Positions 24,266 to 33,338 of a DNA stretch of 39,151 nucleotides are shown here, piece by piece. A program made the translations under genes and the position numbers. The notes under the pieces were generated by a model. The model did not search any database and had not been told where the DNA came from. It saw only the letters and a list, made by a program, of their open reading frames with translations. The first letter of the stretch is position 1. Each line of letters begins with the position of its first letter. Origin of the DNA: Anaerolineae bacterium (GTDB lineage Bacteria > Chloroflexota > Anaerolineae > Anaerolineales > Villigracilaceae); the NCBI GenBank assembly GCA_018648655.1, contig JABGQV010000050.1, forward strand, positions 1 to 39,151. Direction: 5' to 3'.

Positions 24266-24288
24266 TAGGGAAGTCGGCGAATTTTAAA

Positions 24289-24339
24289 AAAGAGTATTTT
24301 TCCCATAAATTTCTTGAATTTATGGGAAAAATACTCTTT
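24289..24339 (-). terminator. Perfect 23-bp hairpin, probable minus-strand terminator
   Basis: Arms 24289-24311 and 24317-24339 are exact complements (AAAGAGTATTTTTCCC...) with loop TCTTG. On the minus strand the stem runs into TTTTTTAAAA, so it can end transcripts from the GT87 gene. It also insulates the SOS-controlled promoter just beyond. Confidence 0.7.
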
Positions 24340-24544
24340 CAAAGACAAATATATGATGTGAGCCTCGTTCAGCTTTGGGAAGGCACTCCCCCAAGTGCGG
24401 GATGGGTATCTAGCATGTAGAAAGCACGCCAGCCCAAAACACGCAAGCGCCGGAGGGTGAATACGCGTAATTTCAAGTTATTGCTTGAAATTACGCATCT
24501 GTCCAAAGTAAAGCAAATGATGGGATCATCCCAATTGCGAAAAG
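24340..24544. other. Non-coding spacer with a second perfect hairpin
   Basis: This stretch between the GT87 gene stop and the 23-bp hairpin shows no ORF. It includes an exact 13-bp inverted repeat (24465-24477 with 24484-24496, GCGTAATTTCAAG) with a 6-nt loop and no T-run, plus a small TGGGAT/ATCCCA palindrome near 24521-24533. A short RNA or the 3' UTR of the upstream gene is possible. Confidence 0.4.
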
Positions 24545-25756
24545 CTATTTTAGGTTTATTTTATCTGCCCAAGTGCGTGGTGGTCGAATTGTCCACCAGC
24601 GCATCCAGTATAGAGAAATAATAAGGAGAAGAGGAAAGAGATAAGCAAGAATTTTAAGGGCATCGGGGGTACGCCAGAAAATCACCCAGGAGGCAAAAAG
24701 TGAGATTATCGCAAGGGATACGATCCATTCTTTACTGCCCCAGCGGCTTTGCACAGTTTTCAAAACTAGGACAAAGGGAAAGAAAAGAAGGGGGTAAATA
24801 TTTGAGGTAGCATGAATACCAAGAAAGGGAGTAATGGCAATGCTAAGTCCAGCACCCCATAATAAATGTTCAAATGGACGCTTATGAAGAGTGATCCATT
24901 CAAAAATCAGTAATAATATTGAAAACCATTTGATAATCTCTGCTATAAGAGCGCCGTCCTTAGGTCGCCATATTTGGAGAGTTTCACTAAGCAGAAAACC
25001 CTGGGCGACGCGTAAATTTGCAAAAGTGGCGCGGAGAAAAGAAAGGGGAAGGTCTGGAAAAAAAATAAGAGAAAAACCAATAATGGCTATAAGACTCATG
25101 GATAAAACAGAGAAAACACGTCTACGCCGCGATGTAATGAGGATGAAAAGAATAAAGAAAAAAAGCACCCCACCACTTCCAAGATAAATTGTGCTAAAGA
25201 AAAGCAAAATAGCAAGGGCCTCATCTTTCTTTTCACGTAGAGTTAGCAAAACTAAAAGGAAAATAAGGGTCGTAAATATTGAGCCAGCACCGATAATAAG
25301 GGGGTATAAACCATAAAAGCTCAAAAACAAAGCTGTAAACAAAAGTGCTAAATTGAGACGCGAAATTTTCCACCCTGCGAGCTGAATGCTAAGAAGCCCT
25401 ACACCAAAAAGAGCAATTTCAGAAAAGCTCATCCAGAGAGCACGAGCCAAATTGAAGTTTTCCATGAAAGCAAAGGGGAAATAGAAAAAAAGTATATAAA
25501 AAGGTTTATCAAGGCGATAGGGATATTCTCCTTCTTCAGCAAAGCGTCCATAAATTTCTACTTGGGCTTCGCGAGCTACTTCCACGGTATAAGGATTCGC
25601 TTCATCAAACAGATAAGCACGCGCGCCCATCCACGAGACACGGAAATCTTCTCCCCCAGAAAGGCGAGGGCTAATCGTGTAGTTTGCCGCGAGAAGAACA
25701 CCGACAAGAATAGCGAAAGTGAATATGATAGTGAAGAGAAGGTATAGTTTTTTCAA
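24545..25756 (-). CDS. GT87-like membrane glycosyltransferase (DUF2029)
   Basis: The 403-residue protein has about ten membrane helices. It opens with a helix followed by an extracytoplasmic loop carrying GGEDFRVSWMGARAYLFDEANPY, the Asp-rich first loop typical of GT87/GT-C polyprenol-phosphate mannose-type transferases; further GT-C-like features are FHYFPF-type segments (here FYFPFAFM) and HATSNIYPLLFFPF. Members move sugars from polyprenyl-phosphate donors to envelope acceptors. Donor and acceptor are unknown. It is monocistronic, with terminators on its 3' side. Confidence 0.75.
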   Translation of the reverse strand: MKKLYLLFTIIFTFAILVGVLLAANYTISPRLSGGEDFRVSWMGARAYLFDEANPYTVEVAREAQVEIYGRFAEEGEYPYRLDKPFYILFFYFPFAFMENFNLARALWMSFSEIALFGVGLLSIQLAGWKISRLNLALLFTALFLSFYGLYPLIIGAGSIFTTLIFLLVLLTLREKKDEALAILLFFSTIYLGSGGVLFFFILFILITSRRRRVFSVLSMSLIAIIGFSLIFFPDLPLSFLRATFANLRVAQGFLLSETLQIWRPKDGALIAEIIKWFSILLLIFEWITLHKRPFEHLLWGAGLSIAITPFLGIHATSNIYPLLFFPFVLVLKTVQSRWGSKEWIVSLAIISLFASWVIFWRTPDALKILAYLFPLLLIISLYWMRWWTIRPPRTWADKINLK

Positions 25757-25849
25757 GGGAAATAAACCAAATATAATTGAAATAAAAGTAAACTAATTAT
25801 AGAGCAAAAATATTAAAATATCGTATAGACTTTTGAAGATTTAAAAAGA

Positions 25850-25879
25850 AAAGTGGCCAGGAAAACTTCTGGCCACTTT
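25850..25879 (-). terminator. Terminator after the lipid kinase gene
   Basis: AAAGTGGCCAG and its exact complement (11 bp) flank an 8-nt loop. On the minus strand the stem is followed by TTCTTTTTAAA. It lies about 28 bases past the stop codon. Confidence 0.8.
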
Positions 25880-25906
25880 AAATAATTTGGTGATTTTCAC
25901 ATCACA

Positions 25907-26809
25907 CTAGGGCATTAAAATAGTTAGCCGGCCAGGGAAAATACGATATTCAACTTCGCGAACTTCCTCATCAAAAAGCTCCCCATCAGCATGGGAAGGC
26001 GAAAGCTTTTTCAATTTAATGCTCAGGCGCGTTGTATTTATCTCATTCATATCTTCTTTTTCTACAAAACTCCCCTTGCCTGGCTTCATTGCCAAAGGAA
26101 GTAAACTCAGCATCCGCAAACGAGACTTAACATAACCAAAAGTAAATGTCAACTCCCCATCAAACAAATCAGCATGTGGTGTCATATAAAAAAGCCCCCC
26201 TGTACGCGCGCCATTTCCAACAGAAACCAACGATATGGGTCCAGAATACTCGCCATTATCCCACTCTAATTCTGCCTCCCAGCTTGCTCCCTGATAAATC
26301 GCAGATAAGGCCGCATATAAATAACGCGGAATCCCCTTTAGCCACCCAATTTTCTCTTGCGTAATGGTAACCTGAGGTTCAAGACCAATAGCTGCATTAT
26401 TTGCAAAGAAACGCCCGTTTACTGCACACAAATCCATTTGACGTGTCTTCCCTGCTGCAATGATTTTTGCCGCTTCGTTCAAGTCTGTGGGCATATTTAA
26501 ATTACAAATCAAATCATTTGCTGTCCCTAAAGGGATAATGCCAAAGGTTGGTAAATCTTCACCCTCAGGAGTTGCCTGCGCCATGCCGTTGACAACTTCT
26601 CCAATAGTCCCATCCCCACCCGCTGCAATAATTGTAGAAAAGCCTTCATTTACAGCTTCTTCTGCTAATTTCATGCAATCATTTCGTCCTTTTGAGCGCG
26701 CCACATCAAATGCTACCCCCGCACTTTCTAATGCAGCCACAGCTTCTGGAAAACGCTCTTTTGCTCCCCAGCGTGCAGAATATGGATTAAGAATTATTTT
26801 TGCAACCAT
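25907..26809 (-). CDS. Diacylglycerol/sphingosine kinase-family lipid kinase (YegS/BmrU type)
   Basis: The 300-residue protein has IILNPYSARWGA at the N-terminus, the nucleotide-binding AAGGDGTIGEVVNGM (about 62-76), FGIIPLGTANDLICNL, and a C-terminal beta-domain ending in GRLTILMP. These are the hallmarks of the DAGK catalytic family, which phosphorylates lipid hydroxyls. The substrate (diacylglycerol or another lipid) is not determined. It lies 75 bases after an aldo/keto reductase gene on the same strand and may be read from the same transcript. Confidence 0.9.
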   Translation of the reverse strand: MVAKIILNPYSARWGAKERFPEAVAALESAGVAFDVARSKGRNDCMKLAEEAVNEGFSTIIAAGGDGTIGEVVNGMAQATPEGEDLPTFGIIPLGTANDLICNLNMPTDLNEAAKIIAAGKTRQMDLCAVNGRFFANNAAIGLEPQVTITQEKIGWLKGIPRYLYAALSAIYQGASWEAELEWDNGEYSGPISLVSVGNGARTGGLFYMTPHADLFDGELTFTFGYVKSRLRMLSLLPLAMKPGKGSFVEKEDMNEINTTRLSIKLKKLSPSHADGELFDEEVREVEYRIFPGRLTILMP

Positions 26810-26884
26810 ATATTTCTCCCGATTAATTATTGACCAATATACCCTAAAAGCTTTTCCCTATCATTGCATTAATATATCTCTTTT

Positions 26885-27835
26885 CTATGCAGAAAGTTGA
26901 TCTAAAGTCTCTTTTTCATCATCCATCAAGAGCAAGTCAACAGCCCCTAAACTATCTTCTAGCTGAAGAACTGAGTTTGCACCAATAATAGGGGCGCTAA
27001 TGCTTTCCTTTCCAAGCTGCCAAGCCAGCGCAACTTGCGCTACAGTTGCGCCATATTTGCTCGCAATTTTTCTCATCTCATCCAATAAGTGCCAATTTCT
27101 CTCAGTAAAATATTGCTCTACACTGCCCAAACGCACAGAATCTGCCTTCACGTCTCGGCTATATTTTCCTGTTAAGAATCCGGCAGCAAGTGGACTATAT
27201 GGGATCACCCCCATCTTTTTCTCTAGACAAATTTCCGCCAATTCACGCTCATACTCATCACGATGTACCAAACTATAATGCGGTTGCAAGGTCTCATAAC
27301 GCACCAAACCAAATTTCTCAGAAACTTCCAGCGCTTCTGATAATTGTGCCTCCGAATAATTTGAGCAACCAATCGCACGCACTTTCCCTGTCTTTACCAA
27401 ATCATCAAAAGCGCGCAAGGTTTCTTCAATATCAATATTTTCATCTGCCCAATGCGCCTGATATAAATCAATATAATCTACCTGTAAGCGACGTAAAGAA
27501 TTTTCTACCATCTCTAGGATACGTTTTCTAGATAGCCCCTCTGTAGGCGGATTCCCCATCCTGCCTCGCACTTTAGTCGCAATCACCAGCGATTCACGCG
27601 GAATTTGGGCTTGCTTCCACCAGTTACCAATAATCCTTTCTGAAACACCACCTTCATTCCCGTCTGCCCATCTGGAATAAATATCTGCAGTATCAAAAAA
27701 ATTGATTCCTGCCTCATATGCTACAGAAAGAATCTCAAATGACTGCGCTTCGTCCGCTGTCCAGCCAAACTGCATAGTCCCCAAGCAAAGCGCAGAGACT
27801 TCTATATCCGTCGAGCCTAATTTTCTATATTGCAT
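26885..27835 (-). CDS. Aldo/keto reductase
   Basis: The family usually begins MxYRxLG, and the ATG at 27835 is better spaced from AGAGG than the adjacent ATG at 27838, so I use it. The 316-residue TIM-barrel NADPH reductase has LCLGTMQFGW, FDTADIYSRW (catalytic Asp and Tyr), IATKVRGRMG (Lys), DYIDLYQAHW (His position), IGCSNYSEAQL and the NADPH region PIIGANSV. The substrate is unknown. It is 11 bases downstream of the sulfatase-like gene and probably in the same operon. Confidence 0.92.
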   Translation of the reverse strand: MQYRKLGSTDIEVSALCLGTMQFGWTADEAQSFEILSVAYEAGINFFDTADIYSRWADGNEGGVSERIIGNWWKQAQIPRESLVIATKVRGRMGNPPTEGLSRKRILEMVENSLRRLQVDYIDLYQAHWADENIDIEETLRAFDDLVKTGKVRAIGCSNYSEAQLSEALEVSEKFGLVRYETLQPHYSLVHRDEYERELAEICLEKKMGVIPYSPLAAGFLTGKYSRDVKADSVRLGSVEQYFTERNWHLLDEMRKIASKYGATVAQVALAWQLGKESISAPIIGANSVLQLEDSLGAVDLLLMDDEKETLDQLSA

Positions 27836-27846
27836 CATATACCTCT

Positions 27847-29439
27847 TTACTCACAAAATCTTTTGTTTTCATCAGAAATATCTACAAAATTATAAGGCCT
27901 AGTCCATGTTGAAAAATATTTGTGATTATCTAATAAATCTAAATCAGCCGATAAATAATAATTAAAAATTACTCGAAAAGTATTCACCGGGGTAATAGAG
28001 GGAGATAATTCGACAGAATCACGATCTTCCTCTGGGAAATAATAAGCATTAAGAATTGAATAACGCTCATAAACACAAGTCTCATCTAAAGACATAAAAT
28101 TAGTATGCAATCCAGAGCCATGATCTCCCTGTAAAATAATTACAACTGGACGATTTGAATTGGCCAAAACACCATCTATAGCTTCCAGAGTTTTTCTATT
28201 AATAAACTCTAGTTCTTCACCATAGCCCTCAATATACTCATCTGTACTTCCCTTAAAACCATTAGCATCCCCAACAAAATAGGGACGATCAGGTGTAATT
28301 TCTACCCCATCACTATCAAAAACAAAAGGAGGGTGTGGAGCCAAAATATGCACAAAAACAAATTTAGGACCTGCCAAAGCAGCAACCTGTGGCAATTCAT
28401 CAAAAGCATAAAGAATTGTCTGGCGTTGCAAATCATATCCAGGAATAGGCAGTTCCGCATTAAATATTTCTGCAAAAAAACGAATAGCTGAAGACGAAAG
28501 CAATAATCCCTCTAGCTCTGTCATTGAGCTATCATTAGGAGTCATATAAATATCTGCGTTGCGCCATTGTGTAAATAAACTTGATGTAGTAAATGCAACC
28601 GTATCATAGCCCACACTTTCTAATGAGCGTCTTACGGGACTGTTGGTTGTCATTTCAGTCAAAATACCCCGATTTGAAGAATTTTTAAGTTCAGCAGATA
28701 ACCAATCTAAATATTCCATACTTAATGAAGATGAAAGAGAAAGCTGTGTTTGCAGATAATTGCTCTGGCTTTGATCTGCAATATAAAAACCTTGCTCTTC
28801 TAAACCAGCAATAAACGAAGAGTTATCAAAATCAAACTCGCTTTTCAAGACATCTTCTCTTGAATAAGCATCTAAAATAATATAATAAATATCCGGTAGA
28901 CTGCTACTATCAATATCATTTCTTGCAGTAGAGATTTCAAGGCTGTTTTCATAATTAAGAAATATCTTTTTCTGTAAAGCAGTTTGTTGAAGCGTAAATC
29001 CAATACTAACCAAAGGTGCAAGTAATACCAAAAAGGAAACGATGTTAAGAAAGTATGTCAACATCTTCAATGAAGAAAACTTACCTCGAAGAAAAGGGCT
29101 TGCCAAAATCAGGATAACCGCAAACCAAGAAAAGAAAATTATATAATCCCGCCCCGGGAGTTTTTGGACAGAAGAAAATATCATTAGGGAAAAATAAATA
29201 TGCCCATAAAAAACCACCAAAAACAAAAAAAGAGTTGCTAATATCCCAGCTCTATATATATTCTTAACTTTTAGGTTGATCAAAAAGAAAACTATTCCTA
29301 TAAAAAAAAGAATAATAATCAAAGGGCGGACAATTTGGCCTGGAGGAATTTCATTTGTATTCTGTATAAAAACACCAAAAATAGCGTATGCCGCTAAGAA
29401 AAAAGGATGTAAGGGATATTTTTTTATTTTTTCAAACAT
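27847..29439 (-). CDS. Membrane-anchored sulfatase/alkaline-phosphatase-fold enzyme
   Basis: The 530-residue protein has about five N-terminal helices (to ~residue 155) and a large extracytoplasmic domain. The domain begins LPDIYYIILDAYSRED (metal-binding Asp) and includes a Ser/Thr-rich nucleophile region SNYLQTQLSLSSSLSM, FVFVHILAPHPPFVF and the second metal motif LQGDHGSG. This layout resembles LTA synthase-like or phosphoethanolamine transferase-like enzymes that modify envelope glycopolymers; no canonical sulfatase CxPxR motif is seen. It starts 2 bases after the GT-C-like gene stop, so it is co-transcribed. Confidence 0.8.
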   Translation of the reverse strand: MFEKIKKYPLHPFFLAAYAIFGVFIQNTNEIPPGQIVRPLIIILFFIGIVFFLINLKVKNIYRAGILATLFLFLVVFYGHIYFSLMIFSSVQKLPGRDYIIFFSWFAVILILASPFLRGKFSSLKMLTYFLNIVSFLVLLAPLVSIGFTLQQTALQKKIFLNYENSLEISTARNDIDSSSLPDIYYIILDAYSREDVLKSEFDFDNSSFIAGLEEQGFYIADQSQSNYLQTQLSLSSSLSMEYLDWLSAELKNSSNRGILTEMTTNSPVRRSLESVGYDTVAFTTSSLFTQWRNADIYMTPNDSSMTELEGLLLSSSAIRFFAEIFNAELPIPGYDLQRQTILYAFDELPQVAALAGPKFVFVHILAPHPPFVFDSDGVEITPDRPYFVGDANGFKGSTDEYIEGYGEELEFINRKTLEAIDGVLANSNRPVVIILQGDHGSGLHTNFMSLDETCVYERYSILNAYYFPEEDRDSVELSPSITPVNTFRVIFNYYLSADLDLLDNHKYFSTWTRPYNFVDISDENKRFCE

Positions 29440-29441
29440 TA

Positions 29442-30896
29442 TTACTCTCTTCGTAAGATAACTGTTACTTTATCTTCATATAACTCTGTCCAAGAATCCT
29501 GTTTCAATGCTCCAGCCAAAAGCGATGAGGATGGGATAATTACCCAATCTACCTCATACCTTTCTAAGACCCGTTCCCAACCATCCGCAAGAGTAATTAC
29601 TTGCTCATACTCTCGTGTTAATTCTTCTCCATAAAAATCAGTCTGGCCATCTATGAAAACCAAGGTGGATGGGAAATTTCTGTATAGCAAATATCCTCCC
29701 CAAGGGAAATGGTTAAATACCTTTCCTTCTTGTTCATTTTCATCTAGCCAATTTGCAGCATCGACAGGAAATACTTCTGGACTAAAACGATTATAGGATT
29801 GCACCATAGGATTCGAAGCTAAAAGAAGTGCTATAGAAAGAATAAGAACGGGTAAAAAGCCACCTTTCAATTTTCTTTCAATTTTTTTAATTCTTCTTTC
29901 TAGTTTAGCCCAAGATGTTTTTTTTATATTTTTAGTCATAACCTCAGATAAAATTGGGGCGATTATGATTGCATAAAGAGGGATATTGCGGGCACTATAA
30001 AGCCCCATTATTGTCCAACCGGCAAGCAAAAAGCCATGAGATAAAGGCATTTCTGTTTTCTTTTGGCTCAATAAAAACAAGGACAAAGCTATTAATATTA
30101 AAAAAGGTAAAGCGCTAGGGTTATGAAAATTAGGCGGTAAATACTCTTGTGTATGCCCTACTAAATAGCTACTTTTCAAAAAGTCAAAATTTGTTCTCCA
30201 AAGATAAACCCCAACAGGATTAATAAAACTTATAAAAAATGATACTAGTCCAATGCTCCCCCAATTTTTTAGTTTTTCTCCTACCCGCCCAGTTTTTATA
30301 TAACCAGAAACTAATGCACCTACAAAATATGCTCCCCAAGTGACAAAAGCTGTGATGAAAGCTCCGTGCGTATTTACCCAAAAAATCATTACCAAGGCAA
30401 ATTTCCATAATGCTACTTTTTCTCCTCGACGATATTTCTCTAAATAATAAGTCCAAATGGCTAAATAGAGAAAAGTAAAAATATGAGGGCGCGCGAGCCA
30501 ATGCAAACTAGATGAAATTGCAGCAAATATAGCAATCAGGAAAGATAAAAGATAACTTCCACTACGCTCTTTGCTATCATAATAAACGATAAGGAAAACA
30601 ATCGCAATTATTAAAGCTGTAAAAAAGACAACACCAGATAAGGAATTAAAACCATGCGCAAAAGCAAAAAAGATTTGCGCAAGCCACTCATGTGGCGTAA
30701 GGGGTTCGCCATTCATCGTATGAGAAAAAATATCTTGAGTTGGGATGCTCAAATTCTCAATAATTACGTTCCCAACGGTAATATGACGCCCTAAATCCCC
30801 ATCAAGATTAAAAATACGAGGACCAAAAAAAAGCACGGCTAAAAATATAGAGATGAAAAGAATATCTCGCAAACGAGGAAGAAGATATTTTGTCAT
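29442..30896 (-). CDS. GT-C-like polytopic membrane protein, putative glycosyltransferase
   Basis: The gene encodes about ten helices and a C-terminal soluble domain (from ~400). I use ATG 30896, right before the first helix; an in-frame ATG at 30947 would overlap the alaX-like stop by 17 bases, and neither start has a clear Shine-Dalgarno. The first loop holds DGDLGRHITVGNVI and HEWLAQIFF, Asp/His/Glu-rich positions like the GT-C (PMT/ArnT) catalytic loop. The soluble tail has VFNHFPWGGYLLY and FIDGQTDFYGEE. It probably transfers a lipid-linked sugar, together with the downstream sulfatase-like enzyme. The assignment is by layout, not by a family-specific motif. Confidence 0.65.
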   Translation of the reverse strand: MTKYLLPRLRDILFISIFLAVLFFGPRIFNLDGDLGRHITVGNVIIENLSIPTQDIFSHTMNGEPLTPHEWLAQIFFAFAHGFNSLSGVVFFTALIIAIVFLIVYYDSKERSGSYLLSFLIAIFAAISSSLHWLARPHIFTFLYLAIWTYYLEKYRRGEKVALWKFALVMIFWVNTHGAFITAFVTWGAYFVGALVSGYIKTGRVGEKLKNWGSIGLVSFFISFINPVGVYLWRTNFDFLKSSYLVGHTQEYLPPNFHNPSALPFLILIALSLFLLSQKKTEMPLSHGFLLAGWTIMGLYSARNIPLYAIIIAPILSEVMTKNIKKTSWAKLERRIKKIERKLKGGFLPVLILSIALLLASNPMVQSYNRFSPEVFPVDAANWLDENEQEGKVFNHFPWGGYLLYRNFPSTLVFIDGQTDFYGEELTREYEQVITLADGWERVLERYEVDWVIIPSSSLLAGALKQDSWTELYEDKVTVILRRE

Positions 30897-30930
30897 AGAG
30901 AAATTCAGGATTTTAATACTTGAAATTTCA

Positions 30931-31650
30931 TCACACCACCTCAACATAAATCCGCTTATTCATCTTCCCTTTCGATTTATAGTTGGTTACGCGCATTTCG
31001 CCAACTTCTGAGGTATTTTTAACGTGTGTGCCACCATCAGCTTGGAGGTCCAAACCAACAATTTCTATGGTGCGAATCTCATCGATTCCTTCAGGAAGCA
31101 GATTGATTTTTGTCCGAATCAAATCAGGAATCTGAAAAGCTTCTTCTCGCGGCAAAATAGCGACTTTCACATCATGGTCTTTTTTGGATTCAATATTAAT
31201 TGCCAGCTCTATTTCTGAAACCAACTCTTTACGCATAGTCTCAAACTCAAAATCCATACGCCCCTTTAGCAGTTCCATATTTCCACCAGTTACTGATGCA
31301 CCATAATCACGAAAAATAACACCACAAAGAATATGCATTGCAGTATGGGTGCGCATAAGCTGATAGCGGCGCTCCCAATCAATTTCACCATGCACAACCG
31401 TGCCAATTTTAGGCAGCTGCGCCTCACTGCCAATGAAATGAAACACATCTACGCCGCGCTTTTTAACTTTACTAACAGGGAAGGATATCTCACCAACGCG
31501 AAGCAAGCCAAAATCACAGGGTTGCCCTCCTCCACCAGGGTAAAAAGCCGTTTGATTTAGCACCAAAGTTCGGGCTTCAGAATCCACGCTGAGGATTTCC
31601 GCATCAAATTCTTTGAGATAGCTATCAGTTTGGTAGAGTAAAGTAGTCAT
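30931..31650 (-). CDS. alaX: AlaX-type alanyl-tRNA editing protein
   Basis: The 239-residue protein is a free-standing homologue of the AlaRS editing domain (AlaX-M size). It hydrolyses Ser or Gly wrongly attached to tRNA-Ala. Visible features are the N-terminal barrel with TAFYPGGGGQP, the zinc motif RTHTAMHIL (HxxxH) and the second half-site DLQADGGTHV, where Asp replaces the Cys of AlaRS, a variant I recall in other AlaX proteins. It heads a tight minus-strand cluster with GT-C and sulfatase genes, which makes no obvious metabolic sense and may reflect promoter sharing. Confidence 0.9.
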   Translation of the reverse strand: MTTLLYQTDSYLKEFDAEILSVDSEARTLVLNQTAFYPGGGGQPCDFGLLRVGEISFPVSKVKKRGVDVFHFIGSEAQLPKIGTVVHGEIDWERRYQLMRTHTAMHILCGVIFRDYGASVTGGNMELLKGRMDFEFETMRKELVSEIELAINIESKKDHDVKVAILPREEAFQIPDLIRTKINLLPEGIDEIRTIEIVGLDLQADGGTHVKNTSEVGEMRVTNYKSKGKMNKRIYVEVV

Positions 31651-31703
31651 AAATCTCCTATGAAGTGGTGTGTTTTGTGCAACTATAAGCCTATTGTATC
31701 TTA

Positions 31704-31738
31704 AGAAAAAAATCCCCGCTTATAAAGCGAGGATTTTT
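31704..31738 (-). terminator. Terminator after the sigma factor gene
   Basis: AAATCC-c-CGCTT pairs with AAGCG-a-GGATTT with one C-A mismatch. The minus strand then reads a long T-run. It begins about 22 bases past the sigma factor stop. Confidence 0.8.
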
Positions 31739-31759
31739 CTATACACTGTTTATGCTTAA

Positions 31760-32971
31760 CTATTCCCCTAAATAATCACGCAGTTTTTTTCGTACGGTAG
31801 GATGGCGCAGTCGGCTCAGAGCTTGAGCTTCGATTTGGCGAACACGCTCGCGCGTTACGCCCATTTTTCGCCCTACTTCTTCTAGGGTATAAGCTTGGCC
31901 ATCTAAAATACCATAGCGCAATTGCAAAATTCGAACTTCACGAGGGGGCAAGTTTTCCATTACCTCGACAAGATGGTCCTGTAAAAGATGATGCGTTGCC
32001 GTATCATCGGGTGGCGGAGAATCCTGATCTTCGATGAAATCGCCCAAGACGGAATCTTCTTCATTATCAGTTGGCAACTCTAAAGAAAGTGGACGCCGTG
32101 CAACTTGGATCATATGCTCTACTTTTTTAGGCGGAACTTCTAGAGCGTCTGCTAATTCTTCAACTGCTGGGGCACGTCCTAATTTTTGGGTAAGCTGATG
32201 CTGAATACGAAGCAATTTATTAATTTGGTCGCCCATGTGAACAGGAACCCGAATTGTACGTCCTTGATCGGCTATGGCACGTGTTACCGCTTGGCGAATC
32301 CACCAAGTTGCATAAGTACTAAACTTGTGACCACGCCTATAATCAAATTTTTTCGTAGCGCGAATCAAACCGATATTTCCTTCTTGAATTAAGTCAAGGA
32401 AAGGAACACCACGCCCCATATATTTTTTAGCAACAGAAATTACCAAACGAGAATTAGCAGTAATAAGATGTTCACGTGCTGCCCAGCCATCTTCGATAAG
32501 GCGGCGCAATTCGGTACGGCGGTTAAGACTGATACGTCCTTTTGCCAACTCTTCGCGCGCCATACGACCACGCTCAATACGCTGCGCTAACTCTACTTCT
32601 TCTTCTGCGGTCAGGAGCGGAACTCGGCTAACTTCTTTGAGGTATAAGCCAATCGTATCTTTTGTATCGATATTTGCCAAATAATCTTCAGAGACATTTT
32701 GGTCAACTTTTTCTTTATCTTCTTCTTCTGTTGTTTTCTCAAGTTCGTCATCAGAAGGACCAGGCAAAGTCGCATCTTCAATAAAAGGGATACCTGCACT
32801 TAATAATGCAGCAAAAGCCTCTTCAAGCTGAGCAACATCCTGCTCTGCATTCGGGAAAACATTTAGAATATCGTCAAAAGTAACGAATTTCTTTTTACGT
32901 CCCAATGCAAGCAATTTGATAATGGCAGGCGAGGCTTTTTCTTCTACATCAAGCAAATTTTTTTCAGTCAT
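31760..32971 (-). CDS. rpoD: RNA polymerase primary sigma factor (RpoD/SigA)
   Basis: ATG 32971 is chosen over an in-frame GTG at 32986 (M-F-P-K-F). The ~403-residue protein has a region 1.1-like N-terminus, an acidic linker (about 70-100), then region 1.2 ([17 protein letters not shown]), 2 ([27 protein letters not shown] and [20 protein letters not shown]), 3 ([14 protein letters not shown]) and 4 ([23 protein letters not shown]). This is the housekeeping type. It has a TTGACT-N17-TATAGT promoter and a ~200-base leader, and a terminator follows. Confidence 0.95.
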   Translation of the reverse strand: MTEKNLLDVEEKASPAIIKLLALGRKKKFVTFDDILNVFPNAEQDVAQLEEAFAALLSAGIPFIEDATLPGPSDDELEKTTEEEDKEKVDQNVSEDYLANIDTKDTIGLYLKEVSRVPLLTAEEEVELAQRIERGRMAREELAKGRISLNRRTELRRLIEDGWAAREHLITANSRLVISVAKKYMGRGVPFLDLIQEGNIGLIRATKKFDYRRGHKFSTYATWWIRQAVTRAIADQGRTIRVPVHMGDQINKLLRIQHQLTQKLGRAPAVEELADALEVPPKKVEHMIQVARRPLSLELPTDNEEDSVLGDFIEDQDSPPPDDTATHHLLQDHLVEVMENLPPREVRILQLRYGILDGQAYTLEEVGRKMGVTRERVRQIEAQALSRLRHPTVRKKLRDYLGE

Positions 32972-33106
32972 AAATTTTGGAAACACCTTTTTTTCTTATT
33001 TTTCTTAGTTACATAATTCAGCATACACTTTTTTAGCGACAAAATCAACTATATATTAGATGAAGAACTTACAGAAATGTTACTTTTTCTTCTCTCTAAG
33101 AATATG

Positions 33107-33194
33107 CTATACAAAAAAAACTACTATACAAAATAAAAGGCACAGATGTTAGAAAACATCGATGCCAGTCTTTTGACTGTTTCACTATACAAAA
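33107..33194. repeat. Three CTATACAAAA copies upstream of the sigma factor gene
   Basis: Identical 10-mers start at 33107, 33124 and 33185. Read on the minus strand each gives TTTTGTATAG, and the last one is the -10 of a good promoter. The other two could be weaker tandem -10 elements. Confidence 0.5.
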
Positions 33195-33212
33195 TTACAC
33201 GTATGAAGTCAA
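33184..33212 (-). promoter_or_regulatory. Sigma-70-type promoter for the sigma factor gene
   Basis: On the minus strand TTGACT (33212-33207), 17 bases, TATAGT (33189-33184). Initiation near 33177 would place a CAGTC-TTTT-GACTG hairpin at the 5' end of the mRNA. The rest of the 33.0-33.3 kb gap shows no ORF. Confidence 0.7.
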
Positions 33213-33282
33213 GTCGGATTTTTGATTCTTATGTAATTTTAATCTTTTCGAGACAACACCATAGCGCAAGAGCATAAAAGAA

Positions 33283-33312
33283 AACCCCAAAGGCTTCTAA
33301 ACCTTTGGGGTT
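33283..33312 (-). terminator. Terminator after the response regulator/moeA cluster
   Basis: AACCCCAAAGG and its exact complement form an 11-bp stem with an 8-nt loop; the minus strand continues TTCTTTTA. It lies about 27 bases beyond the regulator stop codon. Confidence 0.8.
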
Positions 33313-33338
33313 CATTCAACAATTTTATTTATAACGTT

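Noticed and set aside
33107-33194. CRISPR-like array from the three CTATACAAAA copies
   Set aside because: The units are only 10 bases, spacings are 17 and 61, and no cas gene is near; promoter elements explain them better.
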